Positions 9,781 to 19,861 of a stretch of 64,000 bases of DNA are shown here, one piece after another. Under the pieces are notes generated by a model. That model ran no database searches, was not told the DNA's origin, and worked only from the letters and a program-made list of their open reading frames with translations. This DNA comes from Diplonema papillatum. Its lineage: Eukaryota; Euglenozoa; Diplonemea; Diplonemida; Diplonemidae. Made by a program: the position numbers and the translations under genes. The stretch spans positions 62,001-126,000 of the forward strand of contig JAPJBO010000150.1 in NCBI GenBank assembly GCA_030068145.1, read 5' to 3'. Numbering within the stretch: the first letter of the stretch is position 1; each line of letters starts with the position of its first letter.

Positions 9781-10788
9781 TCACATGGCGGCGCCCAGGG
9801 GGACCTTGTTGAACGACGGGTCGACGTACTGCGTGGTGTTCGTCTTGGGCAGGCAGTTGCTGCCGTCCTCGTCGCACGGGACGTTGTGCTCGGTGAAGGC
9901 CTGGAACGTCGCCCAGTACGCACTGCGCGAGGTGCACGCGTCCTCACCTTCAGCCCTCGAGATCCTGAAGTAGCCCATCTCGCCCCAGTACTCGCCCCAC
10001 GAGTTCCTGATGATCCAGTACGGCGTGGCACCGTCGGTACCGAAGCCAACGATCGAGATGGCGTGATCGATACCACCGCACTTGGCCTTCACGATACCAC
10101 CAGAGTAGTTCAAGATCTGGTTCGCGTCGATTCCACCAGCGACGGGTCCACGAGCGTAGATCTCGGCCATGATCTTCTCCGCACCGTACACAATCCCGTG
10201 CTCTGCGATCGTCACGTTCGGGAACTGCGCGATGGCAACGCACTTGCCGCCGTCCGCAGTGAAGGTGCTGCACGTCCTGCACACGTTCTCCGCCTTGCAC
10301 GTCGTGTCAACATCCTTGCAGAATCCTTCCTCCGACTCGCTCGAGCACGCCAAGTACGGGTTGCACGTGTCGTACACAAGTCCGTCCTTGTTCGACTTGA
10401 TCCAGGCGTAGGCCGCACCAGAGCCTCCACCGTGGCACGATCCTGCGTTTCCGCAGTTCAGAATGTGCTGAACGGCTAAGTTGACGTCGATGCCCTTTGC
10501 CTTTCTGGCGATCTTGATCCTGTCTCCGAGAGCAGACACGGCTCCGTGAGCCCAGCACGACCCGCAGTACTGCGGGATGTGCTGGTTCAAGCTCTTCGTC
10601 AGGTAGCTGGTCCCGTTCACGTCGCCCCACGTGAACGACGCGGGCACGTCCGTGACGTACGTGTGCGGCAGCGGGCTCACAACGTGCTCCTTGTACCCGG
10701 CCGCAACCTGTTGCTCGTGGCTCCACACGTCGTTGCGGTGTGCCGCGGCGACAGCCGCGAACAGCGTCATGAATGTCATCGTGCGCAT
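9781..10788 (-). CDS. Cathepsin X/Z-type papain-family cysteine protease
   Basis: A secreted or lysosomal C1A cysteine protease, 335 residues. The start ATG (10786-10788) gives a signal peptide (MRTMTFMTLFAAVAAA) and a short pro-region, as usual for cathepsin X. The HIP insertion typical of cathepsin X is visible as NQHIPQYCGSCWAHG, with the active-site cysteine at residue 78. The catalytic histidine is H242 (GGIDHAIS) and the asparagine N262 (RNSWGEYWGE). The cathepsin X feature of a very short propeptide (about 35-45 residues before the HIP region) is met. A roughly 35-residue C-terminal tail (from TEHNVPCDE) exceeds the usual family end. Family activity is carboxypeptidase-type protein degradation; the substrate here is not knowable. 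No intron is visible. The 5' side is followed about 100 bp later by a 28S rRNA fragment. Confidence 0.93.
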   Translation of the reverse strand: MRTMTFMTLFAAVAAAHRNDVWSHEQQVAAGYKEHVVSPLPHTYVTDVPASFTWGDVNGTSYLTKSLNQHIPQYCGSCWAHGAVSALGDRIKIARKAKGIDVNLAVQHILNCGNAGSCHGGGSGAAYAWIKSNKDGLVYDTCNPYLACSSESEEGFCKDVDTTCKAENVCRTCSTFTADGGKCVAIAQFPNVTIAEHGIVYGAEKIMAEIYARGPVAGGIDANQILNYSGGIVKAKCGGIDHAISIVGFGTDGATPYWIIRNSWGEYWGEMGYFRISRAEGEDACTSRSAYWATFQAFTEHNVPCDEDGSNCLPKTNTTQYVDPSFNKVPLGAAM

Positions 10789-10892
10789 GATTTGTTTTTG
10801 GTTTATCTGGGTGGGAAGATTCTTCTCTTAATTCCGCATAAAGTTTAACAACGCACATAAAACAGAGACTCTGCGAGCAAGGCGTAGAGACC

Positions 10893-11102
10893 CAGAAGAC
10901 CATGTTGAGTTTGACTCTAGTTTGACTTTGTGCAGTGACACGAGAGGTGTAGAATAGGTGGAAGGCCGCAACAATGAAATGCCACTACTCTTGTTGTCGC
11001 TTTACTTATCCAATGATGGGAAGACGGCAGCTGCTCCCTTGTGGGGTTAGGGTCTTCGGATCCGTAGCGTACCCGTTTTCAGCGACAAACGGGCTTCGGT
11101 GG
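10893..11102 (+). pseudogene. Displaced 28S rRNA fragment (domain IV/V junction)
   Basis: It matches the 28S stretch at about 61494-61700 with several substitutions. It includes AGAAGACCATGTTGAGTTTG (functional form AGAAGACCCTGTTGAG), the GTGTAGAATAGGTGG motif and ATGAAATGCCACTACTC (normally ATACCACTAC). It starts and ends abruptly, so it is an rDNA-derived fragment and not a gene. Confidence 0.9.
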
Positions 11103-11157
11103 TTCACTTGCGTTCACTGACCCCTGGAGGGGGAACTTGGGGAACTGGAGCAAAGCT

Positions 11158-11266
11158 GAGCCGGTCCGTCCCTATCTCTTGAAACTGCATCGAAGTGCCT
11201 GCCGCTGTTTATCACAGTGAATCACGGTCCACCACGGTCTAACAGGTCCATCTCTAGTCCCTAGAG
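11158..11266 (+). repeat. ~155-bp dispersed repeat, copy 3 (5'-truncated)
   Basis: It begins at GAGCCGGTCCGTCC and keeps the 3' half of the repeat to CCCTAGAG. It lies about 55 bp after the 28S fragment. Confidence 0.85.
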
Positions 11267-12510
11267 CTGCATCGAATGGCCCGGTGCTGTATTCTTCGGT
11301 CCATCACGGTTAATCAAAAGGGGATGGACCGGCTCAAAAGCGCATGATGAGCACACCACCCGAGCCACACACAAAAAGGAGAATGCGCGTTGGGACGGGT
11401 CTTCGAAGACTGAATTTTTCTGGTTTGCGGTCGTTGTGATCTCGCTTGGTTGGCCCACATCCCGTTCGCTAGTGAGCAAGTTACCCAGGGTTCCGTCTGG
11501 CTGGTCTCTTTCCTTCCCTCTCCGCTGATGATTACTTTGGATTCCAGTGGCGAACTCGATACTCAAGCCAAGATCTGAGCGCAATGACCGGAGACTAAAG
11601 CGAGACCGAGTGCGATGAGGCCAGAAGCTAGCAGCCAATCCCTCGCAGGAGTGTTACCGATGCGAATGATGTGGAACCGAAAACAAACGGGGTCGTGGAT
11701 GGACCAGAATGCCGTGGAAAGGGGGTGATAGAAAAGCCAAGGGGAACGGCGCCGTTGCCAGAGCCCTCCGGGCTGCGCAATGTTTCCGCGTCTTCCGCGT
11801 TCGTTCGTTTGTCCGTCATGGCTGAAGCGCTCCCCCCTTGCAGGCCGCTATGCGTTCGTCAGGACAAGCTCACCCAACCTCAAGAACTCGACGGAAATGC
11901 GGGGATGCCGCAGGGGCAGCACTCGAGTGTCTCGCGGCGAGAAATGCTGAAGCGCGAGTGGTAACTGAGAAGGTGTTGGGATAGTCAATAGTTTCCGTTC
12001 TTCTCTTCGTGATACCGTTTTTTTGTGTCGTCTAACGATGTTGTGTTTCGACCGATATTTGCTCAATTGTTTTTGTTCTGATTGCTTGTTCTCCAATGTA
12101 GCAGTTCGACGCTTGAGGAGATGGGAATTGGTGGACATCCGCGTCGCGTTGGACCCAGGGCAAAAGCCCCTGCAAACGATGTCCGCAAGGGGTGGGTGGC
12201 ACCTCACCCCAATCTGTCTGTCAGTTCTTTCCTCGTTCCATTCTGAATGAATGGAGGTTTCTTGGCAATGATCCCGCTGCAGGTGGGTAACAATTTGCTT
12301 CCTCTGCTGAGAAACCTTGCTCGGAACTGTTGCGAGCAAGAAGGAACCAACTGGTTACTTAAACCACAGCATTTCGCTTGATCACTGCGGTGGCGAGTGG
12401 ATTGTGACGATGCGCTGAGAAAGACCGCGCCTTTCGGTGCAGTCGTGCCGGCTGTTGTATTTCAACAGGGAGGAGAAACGAAAGGGATCGCATTCGTCTC
12501 CGGGCGTGGA

Positions 12511-12511
<1 letters not shown>
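11267..12511. other. Spacer without a recognised gene
   Basis: Short overlapping frames on both strands (for example 11848-12339 minus) have no recognisable domain. I see no support for a gene. Confidence 0.45.

Positions 12512-12541
<30 letters not shown>
12512..12541. repeat. (GA)n microsatellite
   Basis: About 15 uninterrupted GA units lie just 3' of the stop codon of the 209-residue gene on the minus strand. Confidence 0.95.
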
Positions 12542-12568
12542 TGCCTTCCCCCGCCAGGTCTCGATTGC

Positions 12569-13198
12569 TCAGTACGCATTTCGGTTGACGGATTTGTTCC
12601 ATCTCGTGCGTCCGGACGTCGGCCCGTCGCCTTTTCCGTAAGCCTCGACGAACTGAGCGTAGGTACGCGACTCGTCCGCGACAGTGTCGTGTCTCCGCTC
12701 CTTTGAGGCCTCCTGCCACTTGGTGTAGAAGTCCGCCGGCCACAGCTCGTGGAACTCGGTGAGGGTGTGCATTTCCTGGTCTGGGTCGTCAGGGTGCATC
12801 TGCTCCTGCATCGCGGACATGTCGTCCCACCTAACGTGCGCTTCAACTGGGCCGTAATAGCTGACGAACTCTTGGAGTGTGTACGAAGTGTCGTCTCCAG
12901 GCCACGTGCGGCGTTCGGCCGCGGTGTCTGGCTGCCACGTGCCGCGGGCCCACTCATCGATGCACAGCATGGCCCGCCTGAGATTCCGCCAGTCACTCTT
13001 GCTGCCTCCTCGAGCATGCAGGGCGCGAGACATCTCCTGCATCGCTTCCCGCGTCTCCTCCCATTGCGGGTACGACTTCGGCTTCGAGAACTCGAGATCC
13101 GAGAACCAGAGGTCCGGGTACTTCACAATCACCTCCTTCGCTTGCTCCGCATAGTGCTTCACGCCCGGGGCGTCGGGCCGCTTCTTCAAATTCGCCAT
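12569..13198 (-). CDS. Unknown 209-residue protein with repeated EFxxxYG-type motif
   Basis: The ATG at 13196-13198 opens a frame to TGA at 12569. The protein is hydrophilic, with no signal peptide or membrane segment, and rich in W, E, D and R. A pattern of T..EF...Y or T..EF...W followed about ten residues later by W occurs three times: TLQEFVSYYG...RW, TLTEFHELWP...KW and TYAQFVEAYG...RW. The spacing suggests a small repeated structural unit. From memory, similar EFxxxYG...W segments are seen in uncharacterised protist proteins; I cannot assign a function. Composition and the single clean frame support coding. No close neighbour suggests an operon-like link. Confidence 0.6.
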   Translation of the reverse strand: MANLKKRPDAPGVKHYAEQAKEVIVKYPDLWFSDLEFSKPKSYPQWEETREAMQEMSRALHARGGSKSDWRNLRRAMLCIDEWARGTWQPDTAAERRTWPGDDTSYTLQEFVSYYGPVEAHVRWDDMSAMQEQMHPDDPDQEMHTLTEFHELWPADFYTKWQEASKERRHDTVADESRTYAQFVEAYGKGDGPTSGRTRWNKSVNRNAY

Positions 13199-13955
13199 CT
13201 TTCCACTAAGCCTTCTGCTTGCACCTGAGTAAATTTTTTTTTTTTCCCGACGACAACTAGTGTCAGACTAGCCTACCCGAAGGCAGTTCATTCCTTTAGG
13301 CAAGATTTCTCTACCGGCGGAAGTTGTTTGGGTTAACGTCTTTTTTTTTTTTTTTTTTTTTTTTGTCTCGCGCCGTCTCTATAAGAAAAGAAGAATTCGT
13401 AGTCCCGCCTCGTTCGCCCTCTAGGTGTCCCGCTCGCAAAGATAAAACCAAAGCTCTCGATAGTGTCCACGTTTCTCATATCGGCTAATTCGGTGCCGGG
13501 CTTCTTAGACCGAATACGTCGTGATCAGCGTCGAATTTGTTTGCATTAATGTGTGTGGGCCTTTGAAGCGCGGATGATGCCTCTCTCGCGCTGCTCCCCT
13601 TGAGGTTCCTGGCTCATGCAAAAGCGCCGCCGCCCGGGTTAAGGGGTTGCGGCATCAGGCGGCTTCGTTACTTCACTGCCCCCGGCTCTCCCCGGCCTTC
13701 GTCGTCCCGGGGGAGGGTTCCCCGGCCATCCCCCCCCCCCGGCGTGGGGAATGGATTGATGCGTGTGCCGCGGGTTCTTCCGTGCGTTTCTCGCGACGTC
13801 GCCGCTGTCGATGTCGCTGCCGTTGTTGCTGCCGCTGCAGCCGCTGTCAGGGGTTGGTTGACGATCCCGGTCTGCACCCCGCCCGTTGTGGGTCGCGTCG
13901 GCTTTCTTCTCTCTCGGCGTTCGCTAGGATGTCCCAAAGGTGGCGGCTGCCGCTA
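13199..13955. other. Spacer with long T-runs and GC-rich triplet-like tract
   Basis: It holds T-runs at about 13227-13245 and 13341-13364, a GTCGCCGCTG/GCTGCCG-rich stretch at 13798-13850, and a C-run near 13731. No gene is recognised. Confidence 0.5.
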
Positions 13956-14030
13956 ACATGTGAGAACTGCAGGGGGATATCGGACCTGCGCATGAGGTTT
14001 GCAAACTGAACCGCTCAAGTAGGACCTTCT
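13956..14030 (+). repeat. 75-bp direct repeat, left copy
   Basis: ACATGTGAGAACTGCAGGGG to AGTAGGACCTTCT. The right copy is 14641-14715, with one small difference. The pair brackets about 610 bp that include a 57-bp tandem repeat. It could be an LTR-like pair of a small element or a tandem duplication; no coding content lies between. Confidence 0.85.
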
Positions 14031-14466
14031 AGCGCTATTTGTGGATTAGAAGGTCGGTATTTTAAAGTCTCCGGTTGACCGTAGAGGCCTGAGTATGGAG
14101 GGGGGTTGAGAAAAGTAAGAGGGTGCGGCTCGTTTCGGGTGTTGTGTCACTCCGTTGTGAAACCTTGTGACCCCTAACGCGTTTAGAGGGTGCTTGGAAT
14201 TGGGTAGGATATGGTCGTTCTGCTACGGCGTGAAAAGCCAGGAAGTTTCGACTCTTGAGTATGTTCACCGGGTCGCTTCTGATCATGATTGGTGCTACTT
14301 TGATCAAACTCACACTAAGCTGAAACTACCCCAAATTAACACAGTCTATCACAGGCTCGCACAGGCTAACGTAAGGAAGAGAAAGACGAAGACGATGATT
14401 CGAATGAGTGCAAACGCCAGAAGCGCGACACAGAGCGATCAAAGAGGTAGTCATCCAGTGGCTAAT

Positions 14467-14625
14467 GCTACAGATATTCTGCATTCTAACCTCAACCTGT
14501 GCCAACGACTAATGCAGGCCATCGCTACAGATATTCTGCATTCTAACCTCAACCTGTGCCAACGACTAATGCAGGCCATCGCTACAGATATTCTGCATTC
14601 TAACCTCAATCAACGTAGGCCATCA
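14467..14625 (+). repeat. 57-bp tandem repeat, ~2.8 copies
   Basis: Units begin GCTACAGATATTCTGCATTC at 14467, 14524 and 14581. The third is shortened internally. The first two are essentially identical. Confidence 0.9.
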
Positions 14626-14640
14626 CAGGCCATCACGCCG

Positions 14641-14715
14641 ACATGTGAGAACTGCAGGGGGATATCGGACCTGCGCATGAGGTTTGCAAACTGAACCTCC
14701 CAAGTAGGACCTTCT
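14641..14715 (+). repeat. 75-bp direct repeat, right copy
   Basis: Matches 13956-14030. It ends about 75 bp before the first reductase-array unit. Confidence 0.85.
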
Positions 14716-15125
14716 GAGCATGATCATTTGCAAATTTGCCACCTGAAACCACGTCCAGGATTTGGGCTCGGGGTAGTACGGTCAACGAAATCCCCGGGCC
14801 TCGAAACACGCCGGCAACAGCGACGGTGGAATGAAGAGGAAAGGAGGTGCTGAAAGCGGAAGCCTGGCTCGGCGGCAGCTGGCAGTTGCGAAAATGCCGA
14901 TCGAGCGGAGAGGAAAATAGGTCCGTGGCGGAGAACGAAGGGAGCATAACGCGGGGCGGGGGGCGGGGGATGGCTGGGGTTTTCGACCGCGAGTCCACTA
15001 ATAATAAGAGCTCCAGCCGAGCCAAATGGATCGGTGAGTATACGGTATTTTTCTCGGGATAGCAACCGGGGTGATAGCCTTGCGAAAAAGTCCGTTCCCG
15101 TCATTACTTCGATTTGAGAGTGACT

Positions 15126-15340
15126 AAAATACTCGAGGGACTGCCTTGTGCTCATTTCGAAGGAGGCTAGAGGGGGAGAAAACAATACAACTACAAAGTG
15201 GGTCTTTTTTGTTGAACGCTTACGCCCGCCACGAAACCCAGATTTACCTGTGTTTCGTGTGGGCTACAGCACATTTACCTCCTTTGATCTATCGCAACTG
15301 GCAGTCTCCTCAAGCATTTCCTACAAAGCAGGTGCTTATG
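15126..15340 (+). repeat. SINE-like repeat, copy without A-tail
   Basis: Nearly identical over about 215 bp to 44117-44341. It starts ATACTCGAGGGACTGCCTTG and ends ACAAAGCAGGTGCTTAT. The unit 3 copy ends in a poly(A) run, this one does not. The 3' part is related to the end of module A. Confidence 0.75.
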
Positions 15341-16894
15341 CAACATATACCCTCGAAGAATCTGTCTGCGCCCCCTCTGCCTCTTATGTCCGTGGACCGA
15401 AGACACCTTGCTGGTAAACTGCCGCCCCTTTTCCACCACTGCCAGCCAGGTACACAGGCTGGACGTAGTGACACTCCTTCTGGAGGGGACTGGTGTGCGT
15501 GAGTCTAATCGGGGCTTCTTGTGTCGCTGACGCAGGAGACGTTCAGTTCCTCGCTTTCGGAGGTAACCTATTGTGTGGAGGGAGAAGAAGCGGGGGGGAA
15601 AACTTAGTGTAGTGTAGGCAGAACACTGCCTCCGGAGAATCTTTAGGTTCATGTTTAGGCAGAATATTGCTAGCATCAAGTCGTATCGTAAGCTAGGAAT
15701 GAAACCATGAGGAGTTGGAGCCCCCCTGCTGCGCATGTTAGGTCGGGGCTTCTAAGAGCTTCAAGGTGCCTCGGGGAGCTGTCACTGATGAAAACAGTCT
15801 AAAACCGCGTACGGTGTAACCATTCGAGTTGGACAGAGGTTTGCATCCCTGGAAGGGACGAAAAAACAATGTGCAAGCCTACTGTTCGTCAAGGGGGATT
15901 TGTTGCCGGGTGGTACTTTTGAGGACCGCAGCAAACGACTGGCTGGCATGCAACCCACGCTTACCCGAACTACCTTGGAGCAGAAACACGTTTCTGAGCG
16001 GTTTGGTAGGCGCCCAGGCCTCCTAGGCATAGTGGTCAAACAATTCGCATTATCGCATATCATCGCATTTAGGATTTTGGCACCAATTATCGCATTTTCA
16101 TCCAGGATTGTTGGGGTTCACCGTACCTACAGTCCTTTTCTGACCTGTGTCGAACTGCACGCCGTAAAAGGGGGGAGCACTGACCCAGGGCAGCGTTGGC
16201 CGTACACGTTGCGATGCGCGGAAGATATACTTCAGACGCTGGAGCTCAATCTGGAGTAAAAAAGCGGGTGCTACACCGCTTTTTGGGTCTGGGATTTACA
16301 CACGTTGCGGTTGCCCTTAAAAAGTTGCGCCCCGTCGAATGCAGTGCAGAACGGGGTGATAGGCGTCGTTTGATCTCCAAAATCGTTGCTGCCGAAACGT
16401 TCCGAGTCGGCGCTTCGGGTGGAGTAGCTTCGGGCGCTGCTCAGACGCCTCTTTCCGTATCGATTGGCTGAGCTGGAGCTTCTGCCCACGGATCACCGCG
16501 CTGGCAGAGCTTCGACGGCTTCGACCGTTTGATACGAAAAAAGTGTCATGAGCGAATGGGGTGGGGATGGGGATGGGGGCGGGCAAAACATCGTTTAATG
16601 TTCTGAGGCATTTGAAAGAGGAAGTAGCGGTGCAGTCGAAGCAAGTGCGAGGGGGCGGGCGAGGAAGTCTTGGAATGTGGTGTGTGCTCTGGACACCGTG
16701 TCCCATCTGTCACCGTGTTTCGGTTGATTCGATCACGGACGCGCTGGCCACCATCAGCGCGGAACTTGAGTGCTGACAGACAAGGGTTGCCATGTGAGTT
16801 GATTCTGGGGTGGGGCCGACATCGTTTACTGTATAGGAGGGGGTTAGCATTGTTTTGGAGGAAGTTGCAAAAGAAACTAGCGATTGCATTGGGA

Positions 16895-17232
16895 AAACAG
16901 TGTTCTTACTAGTGAAAATTACTAGTGAAAATACCTTGCTAGTGATTTGTCATCACTAGTGAGTTGCTAGTCAAGACTAGTCATTCTGACTAGTGGCAAA
17001 ATCACTCGTAAGATTCTTACCAGTAAAATTACTAGGAGCTGGCCAGCGAATAATGCTTTTTGTGAAGTAATCCCTTTATAGGGGATCTTTTCATTTTCCA
17101 GGAAAGTGGACGCATTTACTAGTAAAAATAACTGGTGCAGTAGTAAGAATGACCAGTGGCACTAGTCATTATTACCAGTAAGATTCCATAGTAAGTAGAT
17201 CACTAGCGAATGGCTTTACTAGTGCACCGTGT
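16895..17232. mobile_element. ACTAGT-rich hairpin MITE, copy in unit 1
   Basis: Dense alternation of ACTAGT, ACTAGTGA and TTACTAGT words makes the segment largely self-complementary. The right end reads ACTAGTGCACCGTGTAC, matching the right terminal repeat of the copy at 40984-41283. The left terminal repeat is not preserved here. The centre contains TTTTTGTGAAG and CCTTTATAGGGG, shared with the other copies. Noncoding. Confidence 0.6.
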
Positions 17233-17921
17233 ACAAACGCGTCATGATTTTGAGGGTCAACTCCGTAGCAAAGCTAGCGAGGCAAGAGGAGTGGCGGGGG
17301 AGAAGGGTTGTAAGAACATGCGCGCGACCCATTGGTTACAAGAAATTACAAGCTGTTTCTCATGCTATGCTGATAACAGGATTACATAACATAGGTTTTC
17401 AACTGCATTCACGCTTTCCACATGTCATGCCAGTTGTGAACCTCATAACAAGCTGGTCGTGCGTGTGCTTAACCCGTCTTTTCACACGCGCTGTGTTGCC
17501 GTCCCTTCCCTCGCGGACAGGCATAGGCGGTAGTTCTCCAACGTAGCAAATGGGTGCCCGCAGACAGGGCAACGACGCGAGTCTCGTTCGTCAGTTGGCC
17601 GGGAATACCCTTGCTTCGAGAGCGCGGGCTAATTCCTCCGGCGATTGCGGCGTCCTTGGCTGATGACATCTGCCCCTCAGTAAGGACGCCTATCGCCCGC
17701 AGGTCGTCGCGGTTGCGCATTCGTGTTGCTTTGCTACCGTTTTGCGTAAGCGCCGTGATGAGATACTTTGGCTGCGGAACCCTACCCTGACGCGTTTCGT
17801 GGACAGGGCAGGTTCAGTTCGTTTAACATGAGGCCGAGCTAGAGCTGGACGAGCAGGTATGACGAGTTAGAGTATTTGGCGAAGTGAGTCAAGTATTTCT
17901 GTGTTCGTTCTTGGATTCCTG

Positions 17922-17984
17922 TTTTTAGAGTTAGAAGTTCGCATTGAGAATCTGGGATTGTAGAGTCTCCGGGCGACCTTCGCC
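17922..17984 (+). repeat. Copy 3 of dispersed ~50-bp motif
   Basis: GTTTTTAGAGTTAGAAGTTC, then GAATCTGGGATTGTAGAGTC and TCCGGGCGACC. A diverged but recognisable member, directly after module B of unit 1. Confidence 0.55.
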
Positions 17985-18332
17985 AAATGGGTTCTTTTTT
18001 CGCAGTGCTCGCGCGGAGCGTGAGGAGTGTTGCATTTCCACGTAGTAGAGTCAAGGTTTTGTACGTGATGACCGGAGGGTGGTAAGTGCTGCATACACAC
18101 ATCTGTCGTGTGTGACGGCAGGGATGCAGAGTGCTGCTTCACGTGTGTTGTGTGATTGCAAGTACAAAAAGTGTATCTCACGTGTCCTGTGTATGATGGC
18201 GAGGAAGAAGAACGCTGCCTTGACACGTGTGATAGCGACATCCGCTCAACAGGTGGCCTCGGCGCAGGGCACATGTAGAGCGGGTACGACTATGCAGGCG
18301 CGCTTCAAGGGTCCTTTGGTTCGACGAGCGCA

Positions 18333-18472
18333 TTGTTGCGGCCTCCCACCTATTCTACACCTCTCGTGTCACTGCACAAAGTCAGACTAGAGTCAAACTC
18401 AACAGGGTCTTCTTTCCCCTGCTGACAGTTTCAAGTCCGTTCCCTTGACTGCTGTTTCGCCAGATAGTAGGT
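18333..18472 (-). pseudogene. Inverted 28S rRNA fragment in unit 1
   Basis: The reverse complement reads GCGAAACAGCAGTCAAGGGA, then GGGAAAGAAGACCCTGTTGA and GTGTAGAATAGGTGGGAGGC, i.e. the 28S stretch at about 61448-61570. There are very few differences from that copy. The equivalent location in units 2 to 4 has no such fragment, so it was inserted after the units were duplicated or lost elsewhere. Confidence 0.9.
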
Positions 18473-19861
18473 AGGGACAGAAGGAATCTCATTGGTCCAT
18501 TCATGCGCGTCTTTAATTAGAAGACGAGGCATTTGGCTACCTTAAGCATTCATGGAGGAAGCTCCTCATGCGCGAGCACTGCGTTTTTTTGATTTGTACT
18601 TTTCCCGTGCTGTGCAAATTCAAAGCGGGGATGCGCTTGCGAGGCCGAGGCGAATACCCGCGCTGGGCGTTTTCGTTGAACTAAAAAGAAGCAAGTAGGT
18701 TTGAGGTGTTTTGAGAAGCTTTGCAATCTACCCAGACTGCTTTTGACGCCACCGGACGGGTGCATCTCACTGCAAAACAGCTGAACGCTCTTCCCTACTG
18801 CATGCAGGCTTACTGCTTGGTTGGTAAGTAATAAGTACCAGTTCCGAGGGATGGATACGAATTTATGCCGAAAGTTCTGTCAGAACCAAGCTGGTACAGC
18901 GTGACACAGAATCGATGCTTGCTGAAAAGATTGGCGCACAAAACCTTTTAGCTTGCACGAAAAAATACTTGAATTCGACCCGTGGATTTTCTGGGATCCA
19001 AGCCGACCCCCCTTTAAGAAGCCCGCCGGTTTCCGGAAGCTTTTTTTTGTGATACCGTCCATCCCGAAGGACGTTTTTTTTTTTTTTTTTGCTTATCGTA
19101 AGGGGAGTGTACTGGATGCAAGCATCTCGAATGGTGCAAAGCTTTGCATCTTTCAAAAACAAAACCGATTAGGCTGAGTGGTTGGCAAGACACAAACGCT
19201 ATTCAACGAGAGTACGTGTGAAGCGGGGAACGAACTCCGCACTCGTGACATAGCTAACTAATCAGAGACGTCATCTCGGCTCGAAAACATCAAATGGTGG
19301 CAATTGATTAAATCGAGAGAGGTGTCGATGAACTTGAGTGTGGGTAAGCAACCAAAGAAAATGCTCATTGTACTTTTTCATTCTTGCATGTTGCTGTTTT
19401 GTGAACTTGCTCGGGAGGTGCTGCCTGGACGCAGTTCGGGGTGTGAGGGCGAGCTTCAAGTGGTTCTATCCGGCTGAATGCCTTCACCACACGACAGCCT
19501 CTGGTCTACCGGCGCGAAAGAGTGGTAACTAGTTTCAGCTTCGTGTGGGCTACAACAAAAACGTCCTCCTCCGCACTGCGCTGACGGCGACCTCGAGTGT
19601 TTCCTACAAAGCAGACGAAGCAGGTGCTTACTAAATCGGAGAGATGAAAAACTACGACGGAAATGTGGCTGAGAGGAAGGAGGAAATAAAGAAGGAAATA
19701 AACGGGAGGGGTGGGGAAGGGTCTCGTGGTTGAGAGCAGAGTAGTAGGTGCTGTCGACCAGACATGAAGCAGCCGGAGACAATACGGTCGGTGTTCGGAC
19801 TTTGAGTGATTGAAGTGAAAAGGGAATTAATCCTTCTTCTCACGCAGCTTTACCGTGAGCT

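Noticed and set aside
19170-19262. tRNA gene in module A (GGCTGAGTGGTTGG...), also at 31998, 44345 and 55087
   Set aside because: There is an A-box-like start, but the T-arm reads GGGAACGAACTCC without the GTTCRA core and the acceptor arms do not pair. At most it is a tRNA-derived relic.
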